NCBI GenBank assembly: GCA_963281255.1
Contig: OY725506.1
Location: 1,779,001-1,843,000 of the forward strand
Origin: Aphrocallistes beatrix
Lineage: Eukaryota > Porifera > Hexactinellida > Sceptrulophora > Aphrocallistidae
Reading direction: 5' to 3'
DNA length: 64,000 bases
Part shown: positions 42,101 to 57,100 of the stretch, in pieces
Layout: each line of letters starts with the position of its first letter
How positions within the stretch are numbered: the stretch's first letter is position 1
Notes under the pieces: model-generated
What the model was told of the DNA's origin: nothing
Database searches by the model: none
Seen by the model: the letters and a program-made list of their open reading frames with translations, nothing else
Program-made: the position numbers and the translations under genes

Positions 42101-45100
42101 GCTACCGAGGTAGTACGCGATCTCTCTCCTCCCAATGTAATTGGGTTTGATTTCGATGTAAATAGAGCTATGCTGACTCTCTCCTTTGACGAAACAGTAC
42201 ATATTTCAACCCTAAACCTGACCAAATTCTCACTTCATGATTCCAAATCCATTGGTTCATCTAATTTTACGTTTTTGAATGCTTTCACTACTACTGTTGA
42301 GAATGCTTCGACAATTCAGGTCTTTCTAAGTAGTGATATCGATGAAATTAAGGTTAATCGTATATGCATTGGAGATATTTCTTGTTTTTTGACATACGAT
42401 GAAGATGGAATTTCAGATCTAAATGGACGCTTTATACAGACTCTCGAGATAACCAATGCTCAAAGAGTTACTAATTTGATGCCAGATAATATTGGGCCAA
42501 ATTTAGTATTATTCAATTTCATCGATATTAATACTGGTATAATTGTGCTTCAATTTGATGAACCGATTGTAGAAAGTTCAATTGATCTCTCTGCCTTTAC
42601 TTTGAAATCTCTTTTTATTGGTGAAATCTCGAATTATACTCTAATGGATAGTGTTCTATTGAATAGCTCTGGCAGATTTATAACTTTCAAACTTGGTATC
42701 TTGGACTTGTTTGCTATCAAGAGTGACCTTCATCTTTGCACTTATAGAGGAGATTGCTATGCGAGTTTTACCAACCAATTAATTATCGATTTTAATGGTA
42801 ATCCAGCTACACCAGTTTCTCAAAACAGCCCCGGCTATATTGTGAATCGTTTTGTTATGGATAATTTAAGTCCAATTTTAATGACTTTCTCCTTAGACTT
42901 GAATGACAAATTCTTAAATCTGACTTTTAATGAACCTATCTCTCTCTCTAGTTTTAACCTGAATGGCATTTCTCTGCACTCATCACGAAATATCACTGAT
43001 TCATTTAGGTTAACATCTTATTCATCTCTTTCATTGATTTTTCCTAACATAATTTCTCTATCCCTGTCTAGTACAGATTTTAATCTGTTAAAAAATACTA
43101 GTATTGCTCGTTCCTCTCAAACCACGTTTCTCTCAGCAACTCCTTCGACTATTTTGGATACTGCCCTGTTTCCTAATTCACTAACCGATATCTCACCGAA
43201 TGAAGCGATTCTACCTGCGATTTTTGTACAAGATGATGTTCCCCCTTCTGTTCTTAATTTCGAACTCTCTCTTGAGCAAAATCAAATTATTATTACTTTC
43301 TCTGAACCAATCAATATTGCTTCCGCTATGTTTGTGGGATTTACTCTATTCGCGTCACAATTTAATTTTTCTTCCCGCTCCGTTAATCTTGATGGTTCTG
43401 TAATATCGGCCATACTAATTAACGAGTTTTATACTGTAACTCTCACACTTCCACCAACTACCATCATTATCCTCAAGACTTCGCAGGATTTCGCAACCAG
43501 TACTCTGGACACCTTCTTACATGTCGTTGCGGGGTCTGTTTCTGACAATGTACCAAATCCGATAGAAGAACTCAACTTTTTGATGGCTAGCCGTGTTAGT
43601 CCTGACATCGAACATGTAGTATTGTTGAGGTATTCTATTGATATGAACATTGGTATTCTAAATCTTACTTTTAGTGATGTCGTACTTTCAGACACTTTCA
43701 ATCCTCAATCATTTGTAATTCAATCTAGACCCTCTCGTTCTCAAGGTTCTTTCTATCGACTTACTAGTAATAGTGAGACCTCAAGTCCAAATGGTTATAC
43801 AATCAGTGTAGAGCTCAATGGTGATTTACAAGGAATCAAATCACAATCGAACCTAGTCACATCTATCAATACAACTTTTTTGACAATGGAGGCTGATGCA
43901 ATCGATGATCCATTTGCTGTAGATGTTACTGCGATTACAGATGGAAATGCTCTTCAAGCTCGCAATGTGATATCTGACACTCTGTCACCAGTTCTATTAG
44001 ATTATACTATAGATCTTGGTTTCAATATCATCAATCTCACTTTTTCTGATACTATTCTCTTATCAAGTATTAATGTCACCCAAATCACTCTACAAAACGG
44101 TGCCAATATCTCTAGTTTAAACCATACCTACAATTCTCTCACTTTATCTGGTGGTAACGTAAGACTTTTTTCTGATGGAACAATAGTCTCTGTTTCTCTT
44201 TTGAGTGATGATAGTGATCTTATCAAGTTTATTGGAAATTTATCATTTATCTCTTTCCCTGCCAACCTATTGATTGATATTTCTGCGAATCCTGTCGTCC
44301 CAATTCCTAGCACTGCTGCAATTCAAGTTAGAGCATCATTTCCCGACCGAGTTTCACCAACGCTTTCTTCCTTCTCATTGGATCTCAATACAGGATATCT
44401 TATTATTACCTTTGATGAAACACTGATACCTTACACTATTGATGGAAACTTTATTCGGTTACAATCCCATTCTAATTTGTCGGAGTCAGCGAACTCCGTA
44501 TTCGTTGGATCGGGTGTTGTTAGTTACTTTTCAGAATCCAACTTGAATCTTAATATATTTCAGATTAAATTGCGAAGCGAGATACTCAACATTCTGAAGT
44601 CAGATTTCTCATTTGCTACAACCTCTAGCAACACTTTCCTCTCATTAGAGGATATATTGGGGAGCCCTGGTCTTAGTGCAGTTGGGAGGGATCTCGGATT
44701 CAATCCTACTCTTTCCATTAGTCCTCAATTTGGTATTGCAGCTATTGATGTAATTAGTGATCGAATTGATATTCAATTACTTTCATTTGTCATCGATCTT
44801 GACAATGGAATTCTAAATCTAACATTTTCTGAATCGGTAAATCCAGAGACTTTCAATCCTCGAGTTCTAGTGCTTCGAGCTTCACAATCACAAAACTCCA
44901 CTAGCTACGCTCTTACAGACGCTAACGCATACGTCACTAATCACGTCGTACTCACAGTTGTTCTAGGATTTGCTGATCTTAACCGGATAAAAAATATATC
45001 AGATCTCGCGATCAGTGAAAACTCCACATATTTAACATTTAATTCATCCCTTGTTAACGACTTTAACGGCAATTCAGCTGTGGATGGAGTTGTTTTAAAA

Positions 45101-48100
45101 GCATCTATGTTTATACCGGACAGATCACAACCTGAGTTGGTCCAGTCTTCATTAGATCTCGATACTGGGACCCTTCAAGTACATTTCAATGAAATATTAA
45201 ACATTTCTACAATTCAACCTCATCTTATATATTTAGCTAATTCATCAAACAACGAATCAGATAGTGTCTCTCTAGCAGATTCTCCTGTCATGCAAGAACT
45301 CATCAATAATTCGATTATACTTATTTTTAGTATTTCCGATTTGAATCAAGTTAAAAGATCTATGATCGCTCGATCTCCCAACTCGACATTCCTTATCCTA
45401 GCTGATGGATCTCTTTCAGATCTCAATTATAATTCTATTTTAATGACTACTATGCCAGTCTATTCTATCACTGCAGACACAACACCTCCAACTTTACAGT
45501 TTTTCTATCTCAATTTAACTTCTGCCGTTTTAACGCTCGAATTTGATGAGGCAGTTGATTCGGATTCTTTTATTCTGACTGGTATATCCCTCCTTAGTGC
45601 ACCAAATGCATCTTCAGCCAGTACAATCTATTCGTTGACATTTAATAGTTCAGTTATATCTAATGATCAGCAAATTACACTCATTCGAATATCTCCCTTT
45701 GATCTCAATGAAATAAAATTAAGAGATATGCTAGCTACTTCGCCAGACGATGCCTATTTAGTTATTCAAAAAGATTCTTTGATGGATTTAAGGAATAATT
45801 CTGTAGAAGGTATTTCTTTAACAATTCCAACTCGAGTCACCACTTTTGTTGAAGATTTGATTTCACCTATCCTTACTTCTTTTAACCTAGACTTGGATCT
45901 CGGTTTGCTGACTTTATTTTTTTCTGAAACAGTAAACTCCTCTACCTTATCCCCTATCTCTATTAGTATCCAGTCTTCTGTGAGTTCTCCTTCTCAAATT
46001 TTCACTTTAACCGGTGGAAATTTTTCACCCAATCCTAGTACTTTTATTTTAATATATTTGTTAAAACAAGATGTCGATTCGATCAAATTTGCTACACTTC
46101 TTGCAACTTCAATTGAAGATACTTTCATATCCACACAAGGTTTCTCCATTGAAGATATGAATGGAAACGTGATGATTCCAATTTCTGGAAATGGAGCACT
46201 GAAAGCAGATAATCTTATTTTGGATACTACCAAACCTTCACTTGAGTATACTGTATTAAATCTTAATAGTAGTGAAATTATTCTATCATTTTCTGAAACC
46301 ATACTACCTTCACATGTATTCCCCGAATATTTTACCATCCAGCGCAGTTCTAATATTTCGCCAAATTCTACTTTTGCAACATTTACATTAACTACTGCGA
46401 TCACTCGTCAGATAACCCTAACTGAAATTTCAATTGTGATTAGTGAATCAGATTTGAATCTAATCAAAGGGCTCTCTATTGTGAACGCTACTGGATTACC
46501 TTATTTATCTTTCCCATCCGAATTTGTTTCTGACGTATTCAACAACTCGATAGACGCTGAACAATCTTCGCTTGCTAGACAGTTCGATATTTTGATTAGG
46601 GACGGCATTCAGCCTCGACTTATAAGTTTTGTATCTTTAGATTTGAACTTAGGCCTCCTAGAGCTAGAGTTCTCAGAAACCGTTTATTTTGACTCTTTCC
46701 AACCCACCGAGTTGAATTTCACTGATATATTTGGTCCAACTACATTTTCTACATCACTTACTAATGGGACCATATTATCAACTGGAATTACTAGTTCTCT
46801 GATAATTAGACTTACTAACAATGATATTAATGATTTGAAATCACAGCAATCTATATGTTCGTTGAGAACAAATTGTTATCTCCGTTTAGGGGAAATGTTT
46901 CTTACTGACCATGCTGGCAATAACCTAGTACCCGTACTTGATAGTGATACTGGGTTCTTTGTAGATACATATATTACTGATTTAATGCCACCGAATTCTC
47001 TCGAATTTAGTCTGGATTTGAATACCGGTGTCTTAGTATTAACTTTTGATGAAACCGTTCAATTATCTACTTTCCGTGCAAATCAAATTTCTCTTTCTTC
47101 TACTATTATTGGCTCAAATGCATTTCAACTGTCAGCCACTCCTCCTGATTCTCAAACTGACTCAACCACGATTCAGTTCACCTTACCCTTGTCTGATCTA
47201 ATCCAATTAAAGTGTAGGAGTATCGCGATATCACCTAATACAACTGTCCTGGCTCACACTGAGATGTTAGTTGCAGATATGGTATTCCCTATTCCCATTA
47301 ACATTAATCCCAGGAACTTTGGTTCAAATCATATTCTGGTTAAATCATACTACCGTGATTCAACTGCTCCCAATTTGATAGAATTTACTGAAATGAATAT
47401 TGACGAAGCTTCACTTACCTTTCGCTTTTCTGAACCTGTTGATCCAAGTTACTTTGATTTTAGTCAAATTTCAATACATTCCTCTCTACAAACCGGTGAG
47501 AGTTACCAGTTACATCCTGGAGTAGTTGAATTAGTTGATTGTACTACTGTCAAACTGTATCTGAGTGACCTTGATTTACTTAATATTAAGTTAAACCCTC
47601 TGTTAGCGATATCTCGTGAAACAAGTTATGCATCCATGCTAAGTAACTCTACGAGAGATGTATCTCGAAACCTCTTTGCTGGAAATGATTCACGTGTTCT
47701 AGCTTCGCTTTATGTCAGCCCTAACACTCATCCTACTTTAATTTCATTCAGCTTGGATATGGATTCGGGAGAACTAAGCCTCACTTTTGATGATGTAATG
47801 GATATCTCAAGTATCGTATACACAAGATTGACATTTGGACTCAACTCGACTATTACTCTCTTATCAAATCAGGAGAAATACACGCTAACACGAGGATCGA
47901 CACCAAGTAGCAATGGGTACATAGTGCTTATTCTCTTACATCCTAATGACTTCAATGCTTTGAAATTTCGTATCAATCTCGCAGTTAGCAGAAATTCAAC
48001 TTTTCTTCGATTGACAGCAGAGGCCATTGCAGATGTAGAATCTTTGCATGTTCGTGAACGAACTTTACAAGTTACGAACTTTATCGGAGATACAACTGCT

Positions 48101-51100
48101 CCTAATTTGTCACGATTTTCTCTAAACCTTACTACTGGAGAACTTGCTCTTCAATTTACTGAAATTGTCGATATACAGAGCTTGAATGTCACAGAACTAT
48201 ACATTCAAAATTCTCGAACTAACATGACATCAGATGTAGTTTATCGTTTGACTGGAGCTAGTTTTGTACCAGTAGAAGATGAAGTTGTGATTAGTATCAT
48301 TCTAAACGATTTCGATTTGAATCAATTGAAACGATATAGCAATATTGGTACTAACAGTAATGATACTTTTATATTCTTTGGTGATCGCTTAATTGCTGAC
48401 CTGAATTTAAACCGTGTTACCGCCATCTCTCCCAGTAATGCATTGCCTGCTTATATTCATTCAACAGACTTAGTAGATCCTGAACTTGTTGAATTTTTCT
48501 TTAATCTTAATAACGGTACAATTATTCTCACTTTTAGTGAAACAGTGAATCTGACTTCTTTCAATCCTAATTCACTAACTATCCAATGCTGTTCTAATGC
48601 TCTTAATCCTCTCCAGTCTTATACTCTTGTCTCTAGTCGTGCACAAGCCTTTAGCTCGCAAACTGATGGTGATCATATACTTTTTATTATTCTTAGTCTT
48701 TTCGATTTAAACAAGTTGAAAGAATTCACTACAATTGCGACCAGTAGAGATACAACTTATTTATCTGCTACTCCCAGCCTCATAAGCGATATGACTCAAA
48801 ATACCTTGCAACCTATCCCTAGCACATCTGCTCTTAGGGCAGCATTTTTTATTACTGATTCCACGGCTCCGGTACTTGTCTCCTTTTCACTTGACCTTGA
48901 TTCTGATATACTCAGCCTAACATTTTCTGAAACTATCCTAACGACATCTTTCTTACCAGATAAACTTACCATCAGCAATAATATGTCCTCTAATTATACG
49001 TTACTCACGAGTTATCCAGTACATAACAACAGTTTTATTCAAATAATACACCTCAGTTCAGAAGATATAAACGCGATTAAATCTAATCCTTCACTTGCTA
49101 GTTCTTTTCAGTCTACTTTTATTCTTCATCGCACAGGACTTGTGCAAGATATGAACAACAACACAGTTTTATCTTCGCTAATTATCCAAACCTCTAATTT
49201 TGTTCCAGATTCTACTCCTCCTCAGCTTGTGTGTTATACACTTGACATGGATACAGGAGAGCTTATTATGACTCTTAGCGAACCTGTTAATGCTTCCTCA
49301 ATCAATCCTACTTTCTTGACTTTCCAACCCAACTTTTTTACTTCTGATCCCCTGTTAAATGTTAAATTAACTTCTGTTCAAGTTTCTCCAATACCTACAT
49401 CCCTCCTCGTAGTTAATATAAGTAATTCAGATCTTAATAAAATAAAGCAACGAACCGAACTGGCAACTAATATGACTAACACCTACCTATCAATTGAAGA
49501 GATGTTCATTCAGGATATGAATAGAAACTTTATTGTTCCAATTAGCCAAACATTTGCTTTATTGGCTTGTGATTTTATTCCTGATTTAACTCGCCCAATT
49601 CTCATTGCTTTCAACTTAATAATGGAAGGTGGGAAAATTCCAGTGATGATCCACCTCCAATTCTCTGAAACGGTTAATTCAAGTACACTAATTATTCATC
49701 CCCTAATTACTCTCCATTCAGATGAATCATTTAATATAGGTTTAAGCCTCAATTTAACTGATGGTGATATTAAATTAGAGAATTCTGATATTCTTATTCT
49801 AAATATCACTGAGGCCGATCTCATTGCTATTCGAGATATGGATCCACTATTGCAAACAGCTAATACCTCTTACTTATCCATTTTAGATGATGCTGTCCAA
49901 GATATGAACTCTAATTACCTTTTGGCTTCGACAGGCATTCGCGTCTCTCTCTATATGCTAGATTTGACTACACCTGACATAGAAAGTTTCGAATTGGATC
50001 TTGATCAAAGCTATTTAATCATAACCTTCACATCACCGGTTGTTCTTTCTAGCTTTGATATTACTCGACTTACCCTTTCCAATTCTTCACTTACTTCTAC
50101 AGTATCACTTACACTTTTATTTGCTCCAAGTATTTCTATTGGCAATAGTGTAATCCGTTCAAAACTCAGCTCTGTAGATATCAATTTTATTAAATCGGAC
50201 TCAGATTTTGGTAATTCAATCAACAATACATATCTTTCAACACAAAGAAGTTTAGCTTTCAGTCCAAGTGGTAACCCCACCACTTTTATTTTACCTGAAA
50301 ATGCTCTACAAGCTAAGTCTATCCTCCCTGACAAAACCAGACCCAATCTTTTAAAATTCGACTTTGAATATGACGCAATGATTTTACGTCTATATTTTGA
50401 TGAACCAATGAGTGTTGATTCATTGTATGCACCGGGGTTTACATTGCAGAACTTAGTACGTTTTCCAACTGAATCATATTCACTAACAAATGTTACATCA
50501 AACTCGAGAGACGGCCTTACGATCAATGTAATTTTAAATCTCACTGATCAGAATTCGATTAAATCTCGTGACGATCTTTTAATTAACAATGCATCAACCT
50601 TTCTTTCAGTTTCGCCGCTAGCAATATCTGACACCAGCGGCAATCTTGTCAATGAAATTCCTGCTTCTGATGCTCAAGTTGTTGGATTCTTTGGATCGGA
50701 TATGTCTATTCCAGAACTAAATTCTTTTGGTTTTGATTCCAGTGACAATATACTCACCCTTTATTTTTCAGAAACTGTCAACATTACTACTCTAAATATA
50801 TCTGCTATTACTCTCCAAGATCAGAAGTTTAATATCTCCTTAAACATATCTTCCCACTCTCCCACAACTTCTCTGCGTTCCGACATTCAACCTAACTCTG
50901 TATTTAGCATACCTTTAAGCATTAGTGATCTAGCTACGATTAAGAGTAGTAGAATATGTACCACACAGTTTAGTTGTTATCTAAGCATCGCCAGCAATGC
51001 AGTATATGATATGGTGGGATTAGGATTGAAAGCTATCCAATCAGCTAATGCACTACGAGTCCTTTTCTTTAAAGATGATTCAGCACTACCTTTACTCACA

Positions 51101-54100
51101 AACTTTGTTCAATTTAATGCCAGTGAGTATACTCTCATACTTTCATTCAATGATGCAGTATTGTCCTCTACTTTTAATGCTTCAGCACTTTCGTTGTTAA
51201 CTTTAATCCCCGATCCTTTTGAAACAGTTACTTTGAATAGCAGTATCGCATACAATATTAATCCTTATACAATTAAGATTTTGATTTCGGCTACAGACAA
51301 GTATCTCCTACAAATTAATCTACAAATTTGTACATATCGAGGTAACTGCTACTTAAGACTTAGTGACTCACTCATTCAAGATCTCAGTTTTAATCCATCT
51401 TTGAGCTCTTCCGGTTTAATAGCTGAAGCATTCATAGATGATACGGTTATGCCTTACCTTAATTCTTTTCAATTGGACTTAGATTTAGGCATCTTGACTT
51501 TAACATTTACAGAGTCTATTAGAGCTAGCAGTTTCAGTTCTAATGGAATTATCATACAAAATGCTCGAAATGCTACTTTTACATCTCAATTAACAACAAG
51601 TACTACGGATAGTGTGGATGGACCAGTGATTAGAGTGAACATATCATCCAATGACTTAAATATAATTAAATCTACCTCCTATGCCAAGAGTGAGAATGAT
51701 ACGTATCTTAGCATTGGCAGCAGTGCTTTTACAGACACTGCACGTATTCCTAATAGTATATTTCCGATTCACATTAGCTCAGGGATCAAGGTTTCTAGTT
51801 ACACAGAAGATATCCGAAGACCTGCTCTTCAATCTTTCATTCTCAATCTTGACGATCGTATACTTCTTCTCACGTTTACTGAATCTATATTAGTAAGTTC
51901 CTTAAACTTGTCCTCCTTAATTATCCATTCATCTCCAGCTGGTGGAATCAGCCTCCCTCTCACTCTTTCTTCAGTTGACCCAGTCAGTCCACCTCTAATA
52001 GGAGCCAGGATCATTCCAATCCGTTTATCTCAACCTATTATTTCTTTTCTTAAACTAAATGATTCAATTGGCACATCTGTATTAAATACCTATTTCAGTT
52101 CAATAGAAAAATCATTTTATGATACAGCTGGTAATCCTAACAACCCCGTATCCCGCATTCAGGCTGAAAATGTCATTCAAGATCAGTTATTCCCCGTTCT
52201 AGAATCATTTTCTCTTGACATGGATGTAGGAGTACTTAACCTGACGTTCTCAGATGTAATTTCAATCAGTACGTTTGATATAACTGCTGTAATCATTCAG
52301 AATGCCGCCTATTCATCTCCTTCAAACCGGTTTCCACTTACTGAAGCTGATAGCTTTTACACATCTGATGGTTATGATGTAGTAATTGATCTTGGATTTT
52401 CTGATTTTATAAATATCAAAGCAGCCACAGGGGTTGCTGACAGTAATTCAACTTCTTATATTACTCTCCAAGCTCATGCTATCAATGATCACGAGAACAG
52501 AGACGTTCAAGCTTTGACCAATGGCAACGCACTTCCTGCTTCTAGTTTCATTTCTGATTTATCTAGACCTGAATTGCTAACCTATGAGCTTGATTTAAAT
52601 ATCGGGACCCTGACCTTAATCTTCAATGATGCAATAGAGACTTCCTCATTCAATCAATCTGAAATCATGCTTCAAAACGCACCTTTTGTAAATTTTAACA
52701 ATGCTACGCTGACCTTTTCTGGAGGATCTTTTGTTCGAACTCTCAATGCAAATACCATAGTGTTAACTATAACATCCAAAGATCTTAATGAAATCAAGAG
52801 AAATGTTCAATTAGCCACTGACTCAACTAATACTTATCTTGCTTTCTCTAATCGGAGTGTAAATGATATCGCTCTAAATCCTGTTTTTGAAGTCCTTAAT
52901 GGTAATGCTCGACAGGTTGATACTTTTATACCAGATATAACTGCTCCATTACTTCAACATTTTGATATCAATATGAATACTGGTTTGATCATGCTGCAAT
53001 TTAACGAAATTATTCGTACCGACTCTTTCAACTTTACAGGAATTATTATTCAGAACCATCAAAATATATCTTTCTCATCACACAGCCTTACACTAACTGG
53101 TGGGATGATAATCGGTGCTAATAGTGATCAAATCCTTCTTAGTATAAGTTCTTATGACCTCGATAGACTGAAGTCGCAATTCAATTTAGCAACCAGCATC
53201 AGTGATTCTTATATTTATCTTAACCGCGCTTTTACTGATATGAATGACAACACAGTACAAGCTAACCCGTTAGCATTAATGGTTCGTTCTTTTATCAAGG
53301 ATACTACACAACCTATCAAATTAGGTTTTGAACTTGATATGAATTCTAGGATTCTTATGATATACTTTTCAGAATTTGTTGACAGAACTACTGCTAGCCC
53401 ATCAAGATTAACCTTAACATCAGATCCGGTTGCATCAAAAAGTAATCATACTTTTACTGGAGGAATCTATAATATAACAAATTTCACAATACTGACTGTT
53501 CAATTATCAGATTTTGATTTTTACTCCTTACAATCACTCTCCGATCTAGCAACTTTACCACAAAATGTATATCTCATTCTAGATTCTGGATTCATCTTTG
53601 ATTCTGCAAGTAACCCCTTAAATTCTAGTTCAATGCCCATATCAATCAATACTTTTACTGCCGATTCCACATTGCCGAGCCTTATTAAATTCTCACTGGA
53701 TTTGAATTCAAATATACTTTCACTGGAATTTAACGATGTTATGAATGTTTCATCATTTTATCCTCCAGGAGTTCAAATTCTTAGTTTAATGAATGAATCT
53801 TTAGCCACTTTAATTCGACTTAACTCCTCTGTTGTATCCCAGGCTAATTTGCTCAACGTTCTTGATGTAATGCTTAGTAGAGCAGATAGAGAGTTAATCA
53901 CATCAAGACAAGAGTTAGCTGTTTCTTTCAACACGACTTTCTTGATGTTGAACGATAGTACCATCACTGATATAAACGGAAATTCAATTCTATCTACTCC
54001 AATCATTCCTACCTCTTCATACATCCCAGATGAAATGTCCCCTTCAGTTGAACTATTTTCGCTTGATCTCTCAAATGGAACTTTAATTTTGACCTTTTCA

Positions 54101-57100
54101 GAAGTTGTACCATTTCACTCTCTCAATGCTTCTAGTATTACAATTGCTTCTTCTACAGCGAATATCCCTGACCATTCCCACTCATTTGTCAATAGTTCGG
54201 TTTGCAATGCTGACGTAATTTCATCCATTATCAAAGTGCAAATTGGGCAAAATGATTTGAACATCATTAAGAATGAAAGAAATCTTGCTTCCAACCGTGG
54301 GAATACAGAACTCGTCTATTTTACTCATTCTTTTACTGATACATCTGGGAATTTTGCCTTTGTTAAATTTCCTGTTTTGGATACTTTTGTTCAAGATATT
54401 GTTAATCCACGATTTCTTTCCTTTGATTTAGATATGAACATTGGTATTATGTTTATCTCGTTTTCTGAAACTGTGGATATCACCAGCATTATGGCATCTG
54501 GTTTTATATTAAGAAATGATTCAACCCTAAACAATCAAGCATATTTTATGCTGAGAGTATTTACTTATATTGTTCCAATATCATTTTCTCGTATAAATGT
54601 CACTATTTCATTGGATGACATTTTAGAAATAAAGCGAAACAGATATTTAGCAACTTTATCTGACAACACATATCTTGATCTTTCTCCAAATGCGATATCT
54701 GATACAAATTCTAACTTACTTGAACGTTCTCTTTATCCTCTGAAGGTTAGCACTTACATTCTAGATTCTACTCCGCCCCTTCTTGTTGGATTTATTTTGG
54801 ATCTTAACACGAATGTTTTTACTTTGGAATTTGACGAACCGATCGATGTTTTGACCTTTAACTTTACTGAATGTATGCTCACGAACTCTTCTAACAACTC
54901 TTTATCTTTTCAATTTACATCTGGATTCTATCCACTGTTTGACGCTCAAGTTATTAATATATCGCTCGTCAAATCAGATATTGACTCACTTAATTTGCTT
55001 CCTGACTTATGTACTTCTACATCTAACTGCCTATTATTTCATACACAATACCTAGCTGAAGACATTGCTGGAAATAACGTCATTCCCATTCCTAGGTACA
55101 ATGCATTATCAGTGACACAATACATTCGAGATGTTACTTCCCCAATGCTACAACAGTTTCTTGAGTTTGATTTTAATACTGGTACCATTCTTCTACAATT
55201 TGATGAAGTAATTATCTTCTCTTCAATTAATCCAACTTCACTTAGATTAGCCCAAGAAAATGGGATATCTTCGCTATTTGTTGCTTTATCTGGATTTAAC
55301 ACAGTCCAAATAATAAATGGCACAATAGTTATGATAACTCTTACAAGTTCAGATCTAAATATTGTCAAGGTATCAAGTAATGCCTTTTGTCGTTCAAGAG
55401 TCTCATGTTTTGTTCGATATGACTCTACTTTTCTCACTGATCAAGCTGGTAATCCAGTTCTCCCTATATCTGGAAATGATCTAGTTATTAACATCAGCGA
55501 GAGACCAGAGAAGCTTGTACCCGATACTACACCACCCCTTCTCTTACAATTCTCTTTGAATCTTAATGATTCTATTTTAACTCTCTCTTTCAACGAAGCT
55601 ATTCTTACCTCTACTTTTGCACCTGGTGCTATTACACTCCTTGATTCCTTTTCAGCTAATAATTCCTATCAACTAACAGATGGCTCTGTAACCAAATTGG
55701 GTGATAACATAATCATGCTCTCTCTCCTTGATTCAGATATAGATAGAATTAAGATTAATTTAGAACTGGCCTATTCCATTAACACTACTTGGTTAAGTCA
55801 TACCGGTTCTCTTATTAGTGATATATTTTCAAATTTTATTGAACCTCGAATTACCAACATTTCAACGATTCAAGCTAACTCATTTACCTCTGATAGGATA
55901 CGCCCCATTCCAATTGAGTTTTCTGAATTAGATCTTGAAAAAGGAGAAATTGAATTGAGATATTCTGAACCTCTGTTACCCAATTCATTTGATTATACAC
56001 AAATTGCACTAGTTAATAATATTGGTGAAAAAATTTCGTTCACTGGAGGAACTGCTAAGAGAGATCCAACTGATCATGATCTAGTTATTATTACTCTCAC
56101 TGATAACGATCTTATTAGGCTTAAAGTTAACACAGCTATTGGCACAAGCATCGATAATTCTTTCATCGAGTTAGGTGACGCAGCATTCAAAGATACGAAT
56201 GGTAATAATGCATCTGGTGTGATGACTAATCTTCAAGTTAGCATCTTTATACCGGACCTGATTCCACCTAATTTTGTCAAGTTTGATATTAACATGAACA
56301 GTGGAGAATTGTTTCTATTGTTTGACGATGTGGTTGATACAAGTACATTGAATGCAGACGAGATAACTATTCATAATTCCAATTCTATTTCCACATCCTC
56401 GAATAACTTATTTACACTTACACGTGGTGGCACATCCAGTTTAAACAGCTTTTCTGTTTTAGTTAACATATTCTCTGGTGATTTAGATGAGTTAAAAATG
56501 AGAGAACAACTTGCCATTTCTCAGAATACTACATTTATTACTTTGAATGCTAATGCGATAACTGATACTGGTGGCTTGGGAATTAGAGCTGTTACTGTAC
56601 CTGTTCAAGTGCAGGTGTTTATTCAGGATACGATGAGGCCTGAATTGAGACGTTTTGCGATTGATGCTGATGCTGGTGCTATCACACTCTATTTTTCTGA
56701 GGCAATGAATGTAACATCATTACAACCTCAGAACATAACACTCCAGAATAATATGAATATTTCATTAGCTACCCAGACTTATACTCTAACAGGTGGTATG
56801 CCCATTCCTAATGTAACTGCAGTCCAATTTATTCTATATTTCAACATGTTCGACATGCATAACTTATTTGAATTACGGAACCTGGCTACACAGACTGAAG
56901 ACACTTTTATTTCTTTCCCAGATCAATTAATCACTGACATGAATGATAATCTCGTTATAGGAATTAATAATACATTCGCCGCGAACTCTTCTGGTCATAC
57001 TTCTGATATGATGCCCCCTTCTCTAATTTTTTTCAGTTTCGATTTAAATTTAGGAATATTATCCTTGACATTCGATGAACCTGTTGATACTAGCACATTA

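Larger units (their letters stand above)
34319..42859 (+). repeat. Super-repeat 5, 23 Ig-like domains, complete
   Basis: This unit is 8,541 bp (2,847 residues). Domain starts, slots 1 to 23: 34319, 34697, 35054, 35426, 35795, 36185, 36563, 36932, 37304, 37667, 38039, 38426, 38804, 39185, 39569, 39938, 40307, 40664, 41015, 41387, 41759, 42119, 42485. C-x5-C loops are in slots 10, 11, 22 and 23. The linker Asp is replaced in slots 4 (Asn), 6 (Phe, IPFVGQAEL) and 8 (Glu). Slot 8 has a C-x3-C motif (CIEPC, Cys codons 37211 and 37223). Slots 7 and 9 have a lone Cys in the first strand. Confidence 0.93.
42860..51439 (+). repeat. Super-repeat 6, 23 Ig-like domains, complete, slot-10 cysteines lost
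   Basis: This unit is 8,580 bp (2,860 residues). Domain starts, slots 1 to 23: 42860, 43232, 43604, 43976, 44345, 44759, 45119, 45476, 45854, 46223, 46601, 46979, 47357, 47720, 48089, 48467, 48857, 49208, 49583, 49961, 50330, 50699, 51077. C-x5-C loops are in slots 11, 22 and 23. Slot 10 lacks both cysteines and has an N-A-T sequon in the loop. Slot 5 (44345-44758) is 138 residues, with an insertion between its Asp-Ile tail and the next linker. Slot 16 has an adjacent CC pair (codons 48587, 48590). Confidence 0.93.

Noticed and set aside
50011-50544. Long minus-strand open frame of 177 codons, and dozens of shorter ones across the window
   Set aside because: They nearly all lie in one antisense frame of the giant gene. 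A stop there needs a codon ending in T or C followed by Tyr, His or Gln, which are uncommon in this protein. The frames have no spacing, start signals or recognisable products, so they are shadows.
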